From an uncultured Pelagibacteraceae bacterium (GTDB lineage Bacteria; Pseudomonadota; Alphaproteobacteria; Pelagibacterales; Pelagibacteraceae), in NCBI GenBank assembly GCA_902607625.1, contig CACLKR010000004.1, positions 1-64,000 of the forward strand: a stretch of 64,000 bases of DNA. The letters run 5' to 3'. Shown here one piece after another: positions 29,439 through 39,927 of this stretch (positions are counted from its first letter, which is position 1; each line of letters begins with the position of its first letter). Below the pieces are notes generated by a model. The model searched no databases and had not been told where the DNA came from. It saw only the letters and a list, made by a program, of their open reading frames with translations. The position numbers and the translations under genes are program-made.

Positions 29439-30782
29439 ATGAAAAAATTAATATTTTTTATTTTTTGTATATTTTTATTTAATAGTTCAGCAAATGCATT
29501 AGTTGAAGTTGATATAACAAGAGGAAATCTTGATCCTTTACCTATAGCTGTTTCTCCACTTTATATTGAATCGGGTTCAAAAGATATAAAACAAGGAGAC
29601 AAGATTATTAAAAACATAGGAGAGAGGATTTCCAAAGTTATTGAAGTGAATTTTAGAAGATCTGGTCTATTTAACCCATTAAAAAAAGATTCATTTGTTC
29701 AAAAACCTGACATAGCTCATGTTAAACCGAGATTTGAAGATTGGAAATTAATTAAAGCGCAGGCTCTTGTAACAGGCAAAGTGTTAGTTACGGAGGATAA
29801 ACTAAGAGTCGAATTCAGATTATGGGACGTGATAGCTGCAAAAGAAATGGTTGCTCTAGCGTTTTCTACTACACCGAACAATTGGAGACGAGTAGCCCAC
29901 ATTATTTCTGATAAAGTTTATCAAAGGTTAACAGGAGAGGAAGGTTATTTTGATACAAGAATTATTTATGTTGCTGAAACTGGTCTCAAAACACAAAGAT
30001 ATAAAAAACTTGCAATTATGGACCAAGATGGAGCAAACCTTAAATATTTGACTTTGGGAAATGAATTAGTATTAACACCAAGATTTAATCCAAAAAATCA
30101 GTTAGTAACTTATTTATCCTATTTTAGAAATTTGCCTAGAGTTTATTTACTTGATATTGAAACGGGAGTGCAAGAGGTAGTTGGTGATTTTCCTGGAATG
30201 ACTTTTGCTCCAAGATTTTCTCCAGATGGAAAAAAAATTATCATGAGTTTTGCAAAGGATGGTAATTCAGATATTTATACGATGAATTTAGATACAAGAG
30301 TTGTTGAAAAACTTACGGACCATACTTCAATCGATACATCTCCTTCATATTCTCCAGATGGAAAATTTATTTGTTTTAATTCAGATAGAAGCGGTTTACA
30401 ACAAATCTACGTGATGAGAAGCGACGGGTCTAATGTCAAGAGAATAACTTTTGGAAAAGGTTTGTACGGGACTCCTGTTTGGTCACCAAGAGGTGATCTT
30501 ATTGCATTTACAAGAGTTCATAAAGGAAAGTTTTATATAGGGGTCATGAGGACCGATGGAAGCGGAGAAAGATTGTTAACTGAAAATTTTTATCAAGAAG
30601 CTCCTTCTTGGTCACCCAACGGCAGGGTTCTTATTTTTTATAGAGAAACAAAATCAGACTCTGAAGGAAAAGGCTTTTCAGCAAAGCTTTGGTCAATTGA
30701 TTTAACTGGGTATAACGAAAGACTTGTAGAGACAGAAACTGATGGTTCAGACCCATCATGGTCCTCTTTGTTATCAAAGTAG
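29439..30782 (+). CDS. tolB: Tol-Pal system protein TolB
   Basis: Periplasmic beta-propeller protein that interacts with TolA and Pal. The 447-residue product has a signal peptide ([20 protein letters not shown], cleavage near 20), an N-terminal alpha/beta domain, and repeated TolB propeller blades recognised by [26 protein letters not shown] and [10 protein letters not shown]. It ends 100 bp before pal. Confidence 0.97.
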   Translation: MKKLIFFIFCIFLFNSSANALVEVDITRGNLDPLPIAVSPLYIESGSKDIKQGDKIIKNIGERISKVIEVNFRRSGLFNPLKKDSFVQKPDIAHVKPRFEDWKLIKAQALVTGKVLVTEDKLRVEFRLWDVIAAKEMVALAFSTTPNNWRRVAHIISDKVYQRLTGEEGYFDTRIIYVAETGLKTQRYKKLAIMDQDGANLKYLTLGNELVLTPRFNPKNQLVTYLSYFRNLPRVYLLDIETGVQEVVGDFPGMTFAPRFSPDGKKIIMSFAKDGNSDIYTMNLDTRVVEKLTDHTSIDTSPSYSPDGKFICFNSDRSGLQQIYVMRSDGSNVKRITFGKGLYGTPVWSPRGDLIAFTRVHKGKFYIGVMRTDGSGERLLTENFYQEAPSWSPNGRVLIFYRETKSDSEGKGFSAKLWSIDLTGYNERLVETETDGSDPSWSSLLSK

Positions 30783-30882
30783 GCTCTTTTTTAAGGAAAA
30801 TTTGACTTGCAACTTGAAATTTAATTTGAAATATTATAAGTCAAGTTACATATAAAAAAACGTAATTTGGGAGAAACTAAAC
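30783..30882 (+). promoter_or_regulatory. Intergenic region with probable pal promoter
   Basis: This 100 bp gap inside the tol-pal cluster has -35-like TTGACT (30802-30807) and TTGCAA (30807-30812), and a TATTATAAG box (30832-30840) about 45 bp before the pal ATG. A clear GGGAG Shine-Dalgarno precedes the start. An internal promoter would let pal be made in excess of tolQRAB, as is usual for the abundant lipoprotein. Confidence 0.4.
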
Positions 30883-31359
30883 ATGATTTTAGGAATGAAT
30901 TTGAAAAGAATTTTGATAGTCGTTCTAGCAGGTATTGCGCTAACGGCATGTGCTGTGCAGAAAAAAAGCGGCATGATGACAGGCGATGTTTACACTGGAA
31001 CGGACACAGTAGAATATTTAGCAACTGGTGTAAAAGATAGAGTTTTCTTTGCAACAAATAAATCTACATTAACGACAGCATCTAGAGACACTTTACGTAA
31101 GCAAGCAGCTTGGATGAGAAAAAAAGGTAAACTTTCATTTACTATTGAAGGTCATGCTGATGAAAGAGGTACAAGAGAGTATAACTTGGCCCTTGGTGAA
31201 AGAAGAGCTAATGCCGCTAAAGATTATTTAATGACTTATGGTATTTCTGGAAGCAGACTATCCGTTATAAGTTATGGAAAAGAAAGACCAGTTAACTCTG
31301 GCTCTAATCCTTTAGCTTGGTCTCAAAACAGAAGATCTGTAACTGTTAAAGCTAATTAA
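30883..31359 (+). CDS. pal: Peptidoglycan-associated lipoprotein Pal
   Basis: Outer-membrane lipoprotein that binds peptidoglycan and TolB. The 158-residue product has a signal with lipobox LTAC, making Cys23 the lipidated residue, then an OmpA-like domain with FFATNKSTLT, the EGHADERGTREYNLALGERRA peptidoglycan-binding motif (about 93-113) and QNRRSV at the end. The first ATG, at 30883, follows a good GGGAG; an internal ATG four codons later is possible. A strong terminator follows 22 bp after the stop. Confidence 0.96.
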   Translation: MILGMNLKRILIVVLAGIALTACAVQKKSGMMTGDVYTGTDTVEYLATGVKDRVFFATNKSTLTTASRDTLRKQAAWMRKKGKLSFTIEGHADERGTREYNLALGERRANAAKDYLMTYGISGSRLSVISYGKERPVNSGSNPLAWSQNRRSVTVKAN

Positions 31360-31381
31360 GATTAAGAAAAAATAAAATTCT

Positions 31382-31420
31382 AAAAAGACCCACGAAATTG
31401 TATTTCGTGGGTCTTTTTTT
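31382..31420 (+). terminator. Strong rho-independent terminator after pal
   Basis: A perfect 15 bp stem (31384-31398 with 31402-31416), GC-rich in its centre (GACCCACG), a 3-base loop (TGT) and a T7 run (31414-31420). It ends the tolQRAB-pal transcript ahead of cpoB. It is the clearest intrinsic terminator in the window. Confidence 0.95.
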
Positions 31421-31452
31421 AGCCTTATTTTTCTTTAAACATAAAACAATCT

Positions 31453-32418
31453 ATGAATAGAATTTTTACATTATCAATCAAAGTATGGATAATTTTTTCT
31501 TTAGTGATCTTGTGTTCTTCAAAAGTTTATGCCGAAGAGATGGAAACAGTATTACAACAACTTCAAGAAGATATTAAAACTTTGGAAAAAGCAGTTTACA
31601 GTCAAGGGGTAAAAACAAATTCTATCAGTGGAGAACTATCAAGTGGAGAAAGTAGTATTTTAACTAAGCATTTACTTAAATTATCTGAACTTGAGGAGCA
31701 ATTTAAAATTTTAACAAATAATTTTGAAGAAATTAATTTTAAATTAGATAAATTGTCTAATAGAATTACAAAAGTTCAAACAGATAATCAAATGCGTTTT
31801 CAGGATTTAGAAACATCAGGTGTAAGCAAAACTCTTAGCACTAACGAACCAAAAAAGTTAGCAGGTAGTGGCGAGGCAAAGGATTTGGGACAAACTTTAG
31901 AAATAGGTGTAACAGATTCTGATCGTGCAGCTGCAGAACAAATTCAAAAAACACAGTCTATTGAGTCAGTAGGTACAGTTGTAACAGAAGATGCGCCGAG
32001 AGCTGAGAAGATACTTCCAGAAACAAGTCCTGAAGAGCAATATAAATTTGCTGTAAGTTTTATTAAAGTAGGAGACTATGAAACTGCAGAATTAGCTTTA
32101 AGAGAGTTTGTAGATACTAATCCCAAACACAAACTTGCCGGCAGTGCACAATATTGGTATGGAGAAACTTTCAGAGTTAGACAGCTTTATCAGGATGCAG
32201 CTACAGCGTATCTAGATGGTTATCAAAAGTATCCAAAGAGTGCCAAGGCACCAGTAAATCTTCTTAAGCTAGGAGTTATGTTGGTTCAGATCGGAGAAAA
32301 AGAACAAGGTTGTTCTATGATTTTAGGAGTAAAAGATCAATATCCAAAGGCAAATCAATCTGTTATCCAAAAAGCTGAGTATGAAAATAAAAAATTTAAT
32401 TGCAATAAAAAAAGTTAA
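31453..32418 (+). CDS. cpoB: Cell division coordinator CpoB (YbgF)
   Basis: Periplasmic TPR protein that couples the Tol system to peptidoglycan synthesis at division. The 321-residue product begins with a signal peptide ending near AYAEE (about 28), then an N-terminal coiled coil (about 30-115), a low-complexity linker, and C-terminal TPRs (EEQYKFAVSFIKVGDYETAELALREFV, AGSAQYWYGETF). Downstream of pal is the conserved location. Its last 38 bp overlap tilS. Confidence 0.9.
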   Translation: MNRIFTLSIKVWIIFSLVILCSSKVYAEEMETVLQQLQEDIKTLEKAVYSQGVKTNSISGELSSGESSILTKHLLKLSELEEQFKILTNNFEEINFKLDKLSNRITKVQTDNQMRFQDLETSGVSKTLSTNEPKKLAGSGEAKDLGQTLEIGVTDSDRAAAEQIQKTQSIESVGTVVTEDAPRAEKILPETSPEEQYKFAVSFIKVGDYETAELALREFVDTNPKHKLAGSAQYWYGETFRVRQLYQDAATAYLDGYQKYPKSAKAPVNLLKLGVMLVQIGEKEQGCSMILGVKDQYPKANQSVIQKAEYENKKFNCNKKS

Positions 32419-33451
32419 AAAAAATAAATTATTAATTAAAGATACAAAAATTCTAAATTACTATAAAGAATTTAAATCCATAATTTTGAATAATATTAAA
32501 GATAAGAGTTTTGCAGTGGCAGTTTCTGGTGGTTCAGATAGTTTATGCTTAGCTTATTTTAGCAAAATATATTCTTCTGAATTTAGCAATAAAATACATG
32601 TATTAATTGTTGATCATAAACTTAGAAAAGAATCTGGTAAAGAAACATTAAAAGTTAAGGAAATATTAAAAAAGAGAAAAATATCAAGTAGAATTCTTAG
32701 TTGGAAGGGAGAAGTTCCAAAGAATAATATTCAAAAAAATGCTAGAGATATTAGATACTCATTAATATCTAATTATTGTAATAAAAAAAATATAAAATAT
32801 TTGATCACGGCTCATCATGCTGATGACCAAATTGAGAATTTTTTTATAAGGCTGATACGAGGAAGTGGATTAGCCGGCTTGGCATCAATGTCAGTAAGCA
32901 GGAATTATAATGACCGCTTAAAAATTATACGACCTTTTTTGAATTTAAATAAAGAAGATTTAAGATATGTAACTTTAAATTATTTTAAGACTTACATTAA
33001 AGATCCATCAAATAAAGATCAAAAATTTTTGCGCGTGAGGATTAGAAAATATAGAAAAAATATGGAAAAAGAAGGCCTAGATGCAAGAAAAATTATTAAA
33101 ACAGTTGAGAATCTAATATCTGCCAATCAAGCTCTAAATTTTTATAAAAACAAAGCTTTATATAAGTATGTATCTTTTGTATCAAAAAATAAATGTTTAA
33201 TTAACAAACAAATATTTACAGAAGAAGCCAACGAAATTATTTTTAAGTCTTTTTCCGATATTTTCTCGCTTGTTTCAGGAACATATTATCCACCAAGATC
33301 AAGAAAAGTTATAAATTTAATTAATAGAGTAAAAAAAAATAAATTCTCCAAATCCACTCTAGGTGGGTGCATTATAGAGAAAAAGGAAAATTTTATTTTA
33401 ATTTCTAAAGAATCGAAGACAAGAAAAACGTCATATCAACCCACAAAGTAA
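32381..33451 (+). CDS. tilS: tRNA(Ile)-lysidine synthase TilS
   Basis: Converts C34 of tRNA-Ile(CAU) to lysidine with ATP so that AUA codons are read. The 356-residue product has the PP-loop motif SGGSDS (about 49-54), VDHKLRKES, a TAHHADDQIENFFIRLIRGSGLAGLASM segment and a PDN-like DPSNKDQKFLRVRIR stretch. The first ATG (32381) lies inside cpoB; a later start would also fit because the N-terminal 40 residues are not conserved. It precedes ftsH in the standard alphaproteobacterial order. Confidence 0.92.
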   Translation: MKIKNLIAIKKVKKNKLLIKDTKILNYYKEFKSIILNNIKDKSFAVAVSGGSDSLCLAYFSKIYSSEFSNKIHVLIVDHKLRKESGKETLKVKEILKKRKISSRILSWKGEVPKNNIQKNARDIRYSLISNYCNKKNIKYLITAHHADDQIENFFIRLIRGSGLAGLASMSVSRNYNDRLKIIRPFLNLNKEDLRYVTLNYFKTYIKDPSNKDQKFLRVRIRKYRKNMEKEGLDARKIIKTVENLISANQALNFYKNKALYKYVSFVSKNKCLINKQIFTEEANEIIFKSFSDIFSLVSGTYYPPRSRKVINLINRVKKNKFSKSTLGGCIIEKKENFILISKESKTRKTSYQPTK

Positions 33452-33520
33452 CAATTTATTATAATAAAACGGTAAAATGCCACTTGTTTACAAAAAAATA
33501 ATGCTTATCTTATTTATAGT

Positions 33521-35410
33521 ATGAATTTGAAAAACTTAATGATGTGGGGTTTAATAGTTTTGCTTGTAACAGGGCTTTTTCAGCTATTTCAGAATCCGAA
33601 AAATTCTGTAGTTTTAGATAAAACTCCTTTCTCCGAATTTTTAAAAAATGTTGATGATGGTAGGGTCGTCCAAGTAGAGATCAAAGGCAATGATATTGAA
33701 GGAATTTTGTCTGACGGTACTGTTTTTAAAACCTACGCTCCGAACGACCCGAATTTAGTAGAGAAATTAACTTCAAAGGGAGTTAGCATTAACGCTTCAC
33801 CAATAGAAGATAAAATGCCATCACTATTAGGAATTCTACTTTCTTGGTTTCCTATGCTTTTGCTTATTGGAGTATGGATATTTTTTATGCGTCAAATGCA
33901 AGGCGGTAGAGGCGGAGCCATGGGTTTTGGAAAATCGAAAGCAAAATTATTATCTGAGGCTAGAGGAAAGGTAACATTTAATGATGTTGCTGGAATTGAT
34001 GAAGCTAAAGAAGAAGTAGAAGAAATAATTGAATTTTTAAGAGATCCAAGAAAATTTAGAAGACTTGGAGGAAAACTTCCAAAAGGTGCACTTTTAATAG
34101 GACCTCCCGGAACAGGAAAAACCTTGCTTGCAAGAGCTATAGCTGGAGAAGCAGATGTCCCATTTTTTACAATTTCAGGATCTGATTTTGTTGAAATGTT
34201 TGTTGGAGTTGGTGCTTCGAGGGTTAGAGATATGATGGACCAAGGAAAAAAAAATGCCCCTTGTATAATTTTTATAGATGAGATTGATGCCGTTGGAAGA
34301 AGTAGGGGCGCAGGACTTGGTGGTGGAAATGATGAAAGAGAACAAACATTAAATCAATTGCTCGTTGAAATGGATGGTTTTGATACAAACGAAGGTGTAA
34401 TAATTATTGCAGCAACTAATAGACCTGACGTTTTGGACCCAGCTTTGTTAAGACCCGGAAGATTTGACAGACAGGTAGTTGTGCCAAATCCTGATATTAT
34501 TGGCAGAGAAGCTATTTTAAAAGTTCATATAAAAAAAATTAATATTGGCCCCGATGTAAAATTAAGAACAATTGCTAGAGGTACACCAGGTTTTTCTGGA
34601 GCTGATTTAGCAAATTTATGTAATGAGTCTGCGTTGTTGGCTGCTAGAAAAAACAAAAGAATAGTAACGATGTCAGACATTGAAGAAGCTAAAGATAAGG
34701 TTATGATGGGAGCAGAAAGAAGATCAATGGTTATGACCGAGGATGATAAAAAATTAACAGCATATCATGAAGGAGGTCATGCAATTATTGCTTTAAACGA
34801 AAAAGCGTCAGATCCTATACATAAAGCTACAATTATACCTAGAGGAAGAGCTTTAGGTGTAGTTTGGACATTACCAGAAAGAGATAAATATTCTCATACG
34901 AGAGAATATTTAGAAGCAAACATCTCAAAAGCGATGGGAGGCAGAGTTGCAGAAGAGATGATTTTTGGTCATGATAAAGTTACATCTGGAGCTTCTTCCG
35001 ATATTCAAATGGCTACTAAATTAGCAAAAGATATGGTTACAAAATTTGGTATGAGCAACGAATTGGGGCCTTTGTCATATGGTGCCAATGAAGATGAAGT
35101 TTTTCTTGGCAGGCAAATAACTAGACAAGAACATATGTCTGAAGAAACATCGAGAAAAGTTGATATAGAAGTTAAAAAAATTGTCGATGCTGGCTATCAC
35201 AGAGCGAAGAAAATTCTCACAGAAAAGCTAGATGACTTACATAAACTAGCAAAAGCTTTACTTATTTTCGAAACATTAAGCGGGGAAGAAATAAAAGATC
35301 TTATATTTAAAAATATTCAGCCAAAAAGAACAACCAGCGAGGATGAAGAAAATATTGAAAAATCCTCAGCGTTAGGATCTTTAGGCTTAAAACCAAAGCC
35401 CGCACACTAA
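33521..35410 (+). CDS. ftsH: ATP-dependent zinc metalloprotease FtsH
   Basis: Membrane AAA+ protease that degrades membrane and regulatory proteins, including RpoH in many bacteria. The 629-residue product has two N-terminal TM helices (about 7-23 and 103-122), Walker A GPPGTGKT (194-201), Walker [12 protein letters not shown], the second region of homology ([19 protein letters not shown]) and the zinc motif HEGGH (416-420; the family norm is HEAGH). A 69 bp spacer upstream likely holds its promoter. rpoH lies 4.5 kb downstream. Confidence 0.97.
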   Translation: MNLKNLMMWGLIVLLVTGLFQLFQNPKNSVVLDKTPFSEFLKNVDDGRVVQVEIKGNDIEGILSDGTVFKTYAPNDPNLVEKLTSKGVSINASPIEDKMPSLLGILLSWFPMLLLIGVWIFFMRQMQGGRGGAMGFGKSKAKLLSEARGKVTFNDVAGIDEAKEEVEEIIEFLRDPRKFRRLGGKLPKGALLIGPPGTGKTLLARAIAGEADVPFFTISGSDFVEMFVGVGASRVRDMMDQGKKNAPCIIFIDEIDAVGRSRGAGLGGGNDEREQTLNQLLVEMDGFDTNEGVIIIAATNRPDVLDPALLRPGRFDRQVVVPNPDIIGREAILKVHIKKINIGPDVKLRTIARGTPGFSGADLANLCNESALLAARKNKRIVTMSDIEEAKDKVMMGAERRSMVMTEDDKKLTAYHEGGHAIIALNEKASDPIHKATIIPRGRALGVVWTLPERDKYSHTREYLEANISKAMGGRVAEEMIFGHDKVTSGASSDIQMATKLAKDMVTKFGMSNELGPLSYGANEDEVFLGRQITRQEHMSEETSRKVDIEVKKIVDAGYHRAKKILTEKLDDLHKLAKALLIFETLSGEEIKDLIFKNIQPKRTTSEDEENIEKSSALGSLGLKPKPAH

Positions 35411-35416
35411 TTATCA

Positions 35417-36493
35417 ATGCGAAAATATTACACAAGACCGTGTAATTTCTATTATGGTAATTATGCAAAAAAGTTAATTAATAAGAAAAAAGCTTTTCCT
35501 CTCGCAGGAAATCCAAATATAGCGTTTGACCAAGTAGAAATTTTTCAAAGAAAAAAGAAGGGAATAGCACAAAGCAATATATATTCAATTGCATCAATAA
35601 AGGTTTTACCCAAGGAAATAAAATCAACAATTAAATCTGATTTAAAAAAAATAACTTCCAAAAGAAAAGATATATGCGGAGTCAAATTTGATGGTCCTCA
35701 TATTATTGGTGTTCTTAATGTAACACCAGATAGTTTTTCTGATGGTGGCTTATTTTTTGACGGATCAAAAGCATATGATCAAGCAAATTTAATGATTAAC
35801 AATGGAGCAACAATTATAGATATTGGTGGCGAGTCAACTAGACCAGGTTCAAAAATTATTAATGATAAAGATGAATGGGATAGAATAAAAAATATTATCA
35901 TAAAATTAAAAGAAAATTTTTCAACTACACCCTTGTCTTTAGATACAAGAAAATCTCAAGTAATGAAAAAAGGAATAGAATGTGGAGTAAATATTATTAA
36001 TGATGTATCAGGTTTAAATTTTGATAAAAAATCTTTTGATATCATTAAATCTAAAAATATTCCTTTTATTTTACATCATATGCAAGGAACACCAGATACG
36101 ATGCAAAAAAATCCTAAATATGATGATGCGTTATTGGATATCTATGATTTTTTTGAAGAGAAAATTAATTTTTGTATAAAAAAAAATTTTAAAAAGGAAT
36201 TTATTGTAATAGACCCAGGAATAGGTTTTGGAAAAAACTTAGAACACAACCTAAGAATTATGTCAAAAATTTCAACATTTCATAGTTTGGGATGCCCAAT
36301 ATTAATTGGAACTTCTAGAAAAAGATTTATAGAACATATAGTAACAAAATTTGATACTTCAGATCGCACAGGAGGAACATTAGCATCAGTGTTATGTGGA
36401 CTTTCACAAGGAGTTCAGTTATTCAGAGTTCATAATGTTAAAGAAATTAATCAAGGAATATTAGTTTTTAATAAAATTATAAACACAAATTAA
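35417..36493 (+). CDS. folP: Dihydropteroate synthase
   Basis: Condenses p-aminobenzoate with hydroxymethyl-dihydropterin diphosphate in folate synthesis. Signature motifs are IIGVLNVTPDSFSDGG (about 97-112), IDIGGESTRPGS (about 135-146), LSLDTRKSQV, INDVSG and LIGTSRKRFI. At 358 residues it is longer than the common 270-280, because of an N-terminal extension of about 90 residues of unknown function. It starts 6 bp after ftsH and ends 3 bp before glmM, keeping the ftsH-folP-glmM order. Confidence 0.95.
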   Translation: MRKYYTRPCNFYYGNYAKKLINKKKAFPLAGNPNIAFDQVEIFQRKKKGIAQSNIYSIASIKVLPKEIKSTIKSDLKKITSKRKDICGVKFDGPHIIGVLNVTPDSFSDGGLFFDGSKAYDQANLMINNGATIIDIGGESTRPGSKIINDKDEWDRIKNIIIKLKENFSTTPLSLDTRKSQVMKKGIECGVNIINDVSGLNFDKKSFDIIKSKNIPFILHHMQGTPDTMQKNPKYDDALLDIYDFFEEKINFCIKKNFKKEFIVIDPGIGFGKNLEHNLRIMSKISTFHSLGCPILIGTSRKRFIEHIVTKFDTSDRTGGTLASVLCGLSQGVQLFRVHNVKEINQGILVFNKIINTN

Positions 36494-36496
36494 TTC

Positions 36497-37828
36497 ATGG
36501 GTAACAAATATTTCGGAACGGACGGTATAAGAGGTACTGTCAATCAGGGCAATATTACTGGAGAAAAATTCTTTAAATTTGGTTTAGCAGCTGCTACTTA
36601 TTTTAAAAATCAAAAAAAAACAAAACAAATTGCGATAATAGCTAAAGATACAAGATTATCTGGATATACTTTAGAGCCAGCTTTGGTATCAGGTTTAGCG
36701 TCGGGAGGGATGCATATTTTTACATTGGGACCTTTACCAACTAATGGACTTGCAATGTTAACAAAATCAATGAAAGCAAATATGGGTATTATGATTACTG
36801 CATCACATAATCCTTATTACGATAATGGTCTTAAATTATTTGGACCTGATGGCATGAAATTATCAGATCAAATAGAAAAGAAAATTGAAAAATTAATAGA
36901 TGCCAAAAATACAAAACAACTTACAAATCCTAAATTGTTAGGTAGAGTTAAGAGACTTGAAGATGGTAATGATAAATATATTGAAATATTGAAAAAAAAC
37001 TTTCCAAATAATTTTAACTTAAGAGGAACTAAGATAGTCTTAGACTGTGGTAATGGAGCAGGTTACATAGCTGCTCCTCAATTACTTAAAAACCTTGGAG
37101 CAAAGGTCGTGTCAATTGGCGTAAAACCCGATGGCTTTAATATTAACGATAAATGTGGATCTACCTATCCATCTAAAATTCAATCAGCCGTAAGAAAATA
37201 TAAAGCTCATGTCGGCATTTCATTTGATGGTGATGCTGACAGAATTATCATGTGTGATCAAAATGGAAAAATTATAAACGGAGATCAAATTATTGCGATG
37301 CTTGCTCGCAGATGGAAATTAAAAAAAATTTTAAAAGGCGGGGTAATTGGAACTTTAATGTCGAATTATGGATTAGAAAATTTTTTGAGAAAGGAAAAAA
37401 TTAAATTTCTTCGATCTAAAGTGGGAGACAGATACGTTAAAGAAAAAATGAAAAAATTAGATTTTAATTTGGGTGGAGAACAGTCTGGTCATATAATTCT
37501 TGGAAAATTCGCAACTACTGGTGATGGTCTAATGGTTGCATTAGAAGTTTTATTTTCACTGAGAAAAGGAAAAAAAGCTAACGAATTGCTCAATGTTTTT
37601 GTACCTACGCCACAAATATTAGAGAATATAATCACAAAAGATAAAAACATAATTAACAAACCAAAATGTAAAAATGCAATTAAGAAAGCTAATAAACTTA
37701 TGAGCAATCATGGGAGATTATTAGTAAGAAAATCAGGAACGGAGCCTAAAATAAGAATTATGGGAGAGTCTCACAACAAAAAATTAATTTTGAAATGTAT
37801 AAAGTTAATTAAAAGATCAATAAAATAA
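36497..37828 (+). CDS. glmM: Phosphoglucosamine mutase
   Basis: Converts glucosamine-6-phosphate to glucosamine-1-phosphate for peptidoglycan and lipid A. The 443-residue product has FGTDGIRG at the start, the catalytic phosphoserine Ser103 in TASHNP, the metal loop DGDADRI, the sugar-binding GGEQSGH motif, and the phosphate loop RKSGTEPKIR near the end. It follows folP by 3 bp and is followed by thiD 1 bp later. Confidence 0.97.
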   Translation: MGNKYFGTDGIRGTVNQGNITGEKFFKFGLAAATYFKNQKKTKQIAIIAKDTRLSGYTLEPALVSGLASGGMHIFTLGPLPTNGLAMLTKSMKANMGIMITASHNPYYDNGLKLFGPDGMKLSDQIEKKIEKLIDAKNTKQLTNPKLLGRVKRLEDGNDKYIEILKKNFPNNFNLRGTKIVLDCGNGAGYIAAPQLLKNLGAKVVSIGVKPDGFNINDKCGSTYPSKIQSAVRKYKAHVGISFDGDADRIIMCDQNGKIINGDQIIAMLARRWKLKKILKGGVIGTLMSNYGLENFLRKEKIKFLRSKVGDRYVKEKMKKLDFNLGGEQSGHIILGKFATTGDGLMVALEVLFSLRKGKKANELLNVFVPTPQILENIITKDKNIINKPKCKNAIKKANKLMSNHGRLLVRKSGTEPKIRIMGESHNKKLILKCIKLIKRSIK

Positions 37829-37829
37829 A

Positions 37830-38642
37830 TTGAAAATAAAATCTAAAATTTTAATCATTGCAGGCTCAGACTCTTCTGGCGGGGCAGGTATACAAGCAGA
37901 TATTAAAACGGTTACAGCCCTTGGTAGTTACGCAATGACAGCAGTTACGGCAGTTACGGCACAAAATACCAAGGGTGTAAAAAAAATTACTCCAATTCCC
38001 ACAAAAAATGTTCAAAAGCAAATAACAATGATTTTAGACGATATTGGGGCTGATAGTGTAAAAATTGGCATGCTTCATAATGTTAGTGTAATCAAATGTG
38101 TTTATAGTATTTTAAAAAAATATAAATTAAAAAATGTTGTCCTTGATCCAGTAATGATTGCTAAAGATGGAACAAAATTAATCAATAGCAATTCAATCGC
38201 CTATTTAAAAAAACTACTTTTGCCCTTATCTAATCTCGTTACACCCAATATACCCGAAGCAGAAGTATTAACAGGATACCCAATCTCAAATAAAGACGAC
38301 ATGATTAGAGCAGCAAAAAAAATTCTCAACATGGGATCAAAAAATGTGCTATTAAAAGGCGGCCACCTTAAAAGTAAAATGATTTTTGATATTCTAGCTA
38401 CAAAAAAAGAAATAAAAATTTTTAAAAAAAGAAAAATTAGAACAAAAAATACACATGGAACGGGTTGCACTTTGTCTTCTGCTTTCGCTACATGTTTATC
38501 TCAAAAGAAAAATATAGTTAAATCATGTAAAATTTCTCTAAGATACGTAGATAAAGCAATAGCTTCTGCACCGGGTTATGGGAAAGGCTTTGGTCCATTG
38601 AATCATTTAGTGTCACTTAATTTAAAAAATAGCAATGTCTAA
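37830..38642 (+). CDS. thiD: Hydroxymethylpyrimidine/phosphomethylpyrimidine kinase
   Basis: Phosphorylates HMP and HMP-P for thiamine synthesis; ribokinase fold. The 270-residue product shows IIAGSDSSGGAGIQADIKT (about 9-27), VLDPVMIAKDG (about 108-118), ITPNIPEAE-like VTPNIPEAEVL, and the C-terminal THGTGCTLSSA anion hole. A TTG at 37830 is the only start that fits the conserved N-terminus. With thiE (18201) this suggests thiamine made from an acquired pyrimidine, since no thiC is seen here. It overlaps purA by 8 bp. Confidence 0.93.
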   Translation: MKIKSKILIIAGSDSSGGAGIQADIKTVTALGSYAMTAVTAVTAQNTKGVKKITPIPTKNVQKQITMILDDIGADSVKIGMLHNVSVIKCVYSILKKYKLKNVVLDPVMIAKDGTKLINSNSIAYLKKLLLPLSNLVTPNIPEAEVLTGYPISNKDDMIRAAKKILNMGSKNVLLKGGHLKSKMIFDILATKKEIKIFKKRKIRTKNTHGTGCTLSSAFATCLSQKKNIVKSCKISLRYVDKAIASAPGYGKGFGPLNHLVSLNLKNSNV

Positions 38643-39924
38643 TGTGGCTGTCATAGGCGCTCAATGGGGAGATGAGGGCAAAGGTAAAATTGTTGATTGG
38701 CTTTCGGAAAAAGCTGATGTGATAGTAAGGTTTCAGGGCGGTGATAATGCAGGCCACACACTTGTAGTAAATAACATTACATATAAGCTAAGACTGTTGC
38801 CATCGGGCATAGTTAGAAAAAATAAAATTTCAGTTATTGGCAATGGTGTAGTTGTGGATCCCTGGTCTCTGCTAAATGAAATTCAGCAAATGAAAAAATT
38901 AGGAATTAAAATTACAAGTAAAAATTTATATATTGCTGAAAACGCTACATTAATTTTGCCGATGCATAAAGAATTGGATGGAATTAGAGAAGATTTAAAA
39001 AGTAAGGAAAAAATAGGTACCACAAGAAAAGGGATAGGCCCAGCATATGAAGATAAAGTAGGAAGAAGAGGGATTCACTTAATTGATCTTGCAAGTAAAA
39101 AAAATTTATCAAAAAAAATTGACATGATTTTATTTCATCATAACATAATAAGAAAAGGTTTAGGAAAAAATCAAATAGATAAAAAAAAAATAATTAATGA
39201 TCTGAGAAAAATTTCCTCAAAAGTTTTAAAATATTCTCAACCTGTATGGAGAAAAATTGAAGAATTTAAAAAAAAAAGGAAAACTATTCTTTTTGAAGGT
39301 GCCCAAGGTGTTTTGTTAGATGTTGACCATGGAACATATCCTTTTGTTACCTCCTCAAATACTGTTGCGGGATCGATATTTGCAGGCACAGGTTGTAGCC
39401 CAGATACTGTTAATTATATTCTTGGGATAGTTAAGTCGTACACTACTAGAGTAGGAAGAGGACCTTTTCCAACAGAGTTAAAAAATCAATTAGGAGAAAA
39501 AATGGGTAACAGGGGAAAAGAATTTGGGACGGTCACTAATAGAAAAAGAAGATGCGGTTGGTTTGATGCGGTATTAGTTAAACAGTCATGTATTATATCT
39601 GGTATTAACGCAATTGCTTTAACTAAAATTGATGTTTTAGATGAATTTAAAGATTTGTACATTTGTGTTGCATACAAACTTAACGGAAAAAAAATTAACT
39701 ATTTTCCAAGTTCTTTAGAAGATCAAATTAAAGTGAAACCAATTTATAAACGATTTGATGGTTGGCTAAAAAGTACTAGCGGTGTAAAGCAGTGGAAAAA
39801 ACTTCCTAAAAATGCCCAAAAATATGTTTCTTTTATTAAGAAGTTTTGTAATGTGAAAATATCCAGCATCTCTACTAGTCCTAAAAGAGAAGATACAATT
39901 CTTTTAGAAAATCCTTTTAAATAA
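38635..39924 (+). CDS. purA: Adenylosuccinate synthetase
   Basis: First committed step from IMP to AMP using GTP and aspartate. The 429-residue product begins with the signature QWGDEGKGKIVDWL (about 9-22), has DNAGHTLV (about 37-44), GTTRKGIGPAYEDK, and FEGAQGVLLDVDHGTYPFVTSSN (about 221-243). The start overlaps thiD by 8 bp. The gene converges with rpoH, ending 3 bp from it. Confidence 0.97.
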   Translation: MSNVAVIGAQWGDEGKGKIVDWLSEKADVIVRFQGGDNAGHTLVVNNITYKLRLLPSGIVRKNKISVIGNGVVVDPWSLLNEIQQMKKLGIKITSKNLYIAENATLILPMHKELDGIREDLKSKEKIGTTRKGIGPAYEDKVGRRGIHLIDLASKKNLSKKIDMILFHHNIIRKGLGKNQIDKKKIINDLRKISSKVLKYSQPVWRKIEEFKKKRKTILFEGAQGVLLDVDHGTYPFVTSSNTVAGSIFAGTGCSPDTVNYILGIVKSYTTRVGRGPFPTELKNQLGEKMGNRGKEFGTVTNRKRRCGWFDAVLVKQSCIISGINAIALTKIDVLDEFKDLYICVAYKLNGKKINYFPSSLEDQIKVKPIYKRFDGWLKSTSGVKQWKKLPKNAQKYVSFIKKFCNVKISSISTSPKREDTILLENPFK

Positions 39925-39927
39925 AAA

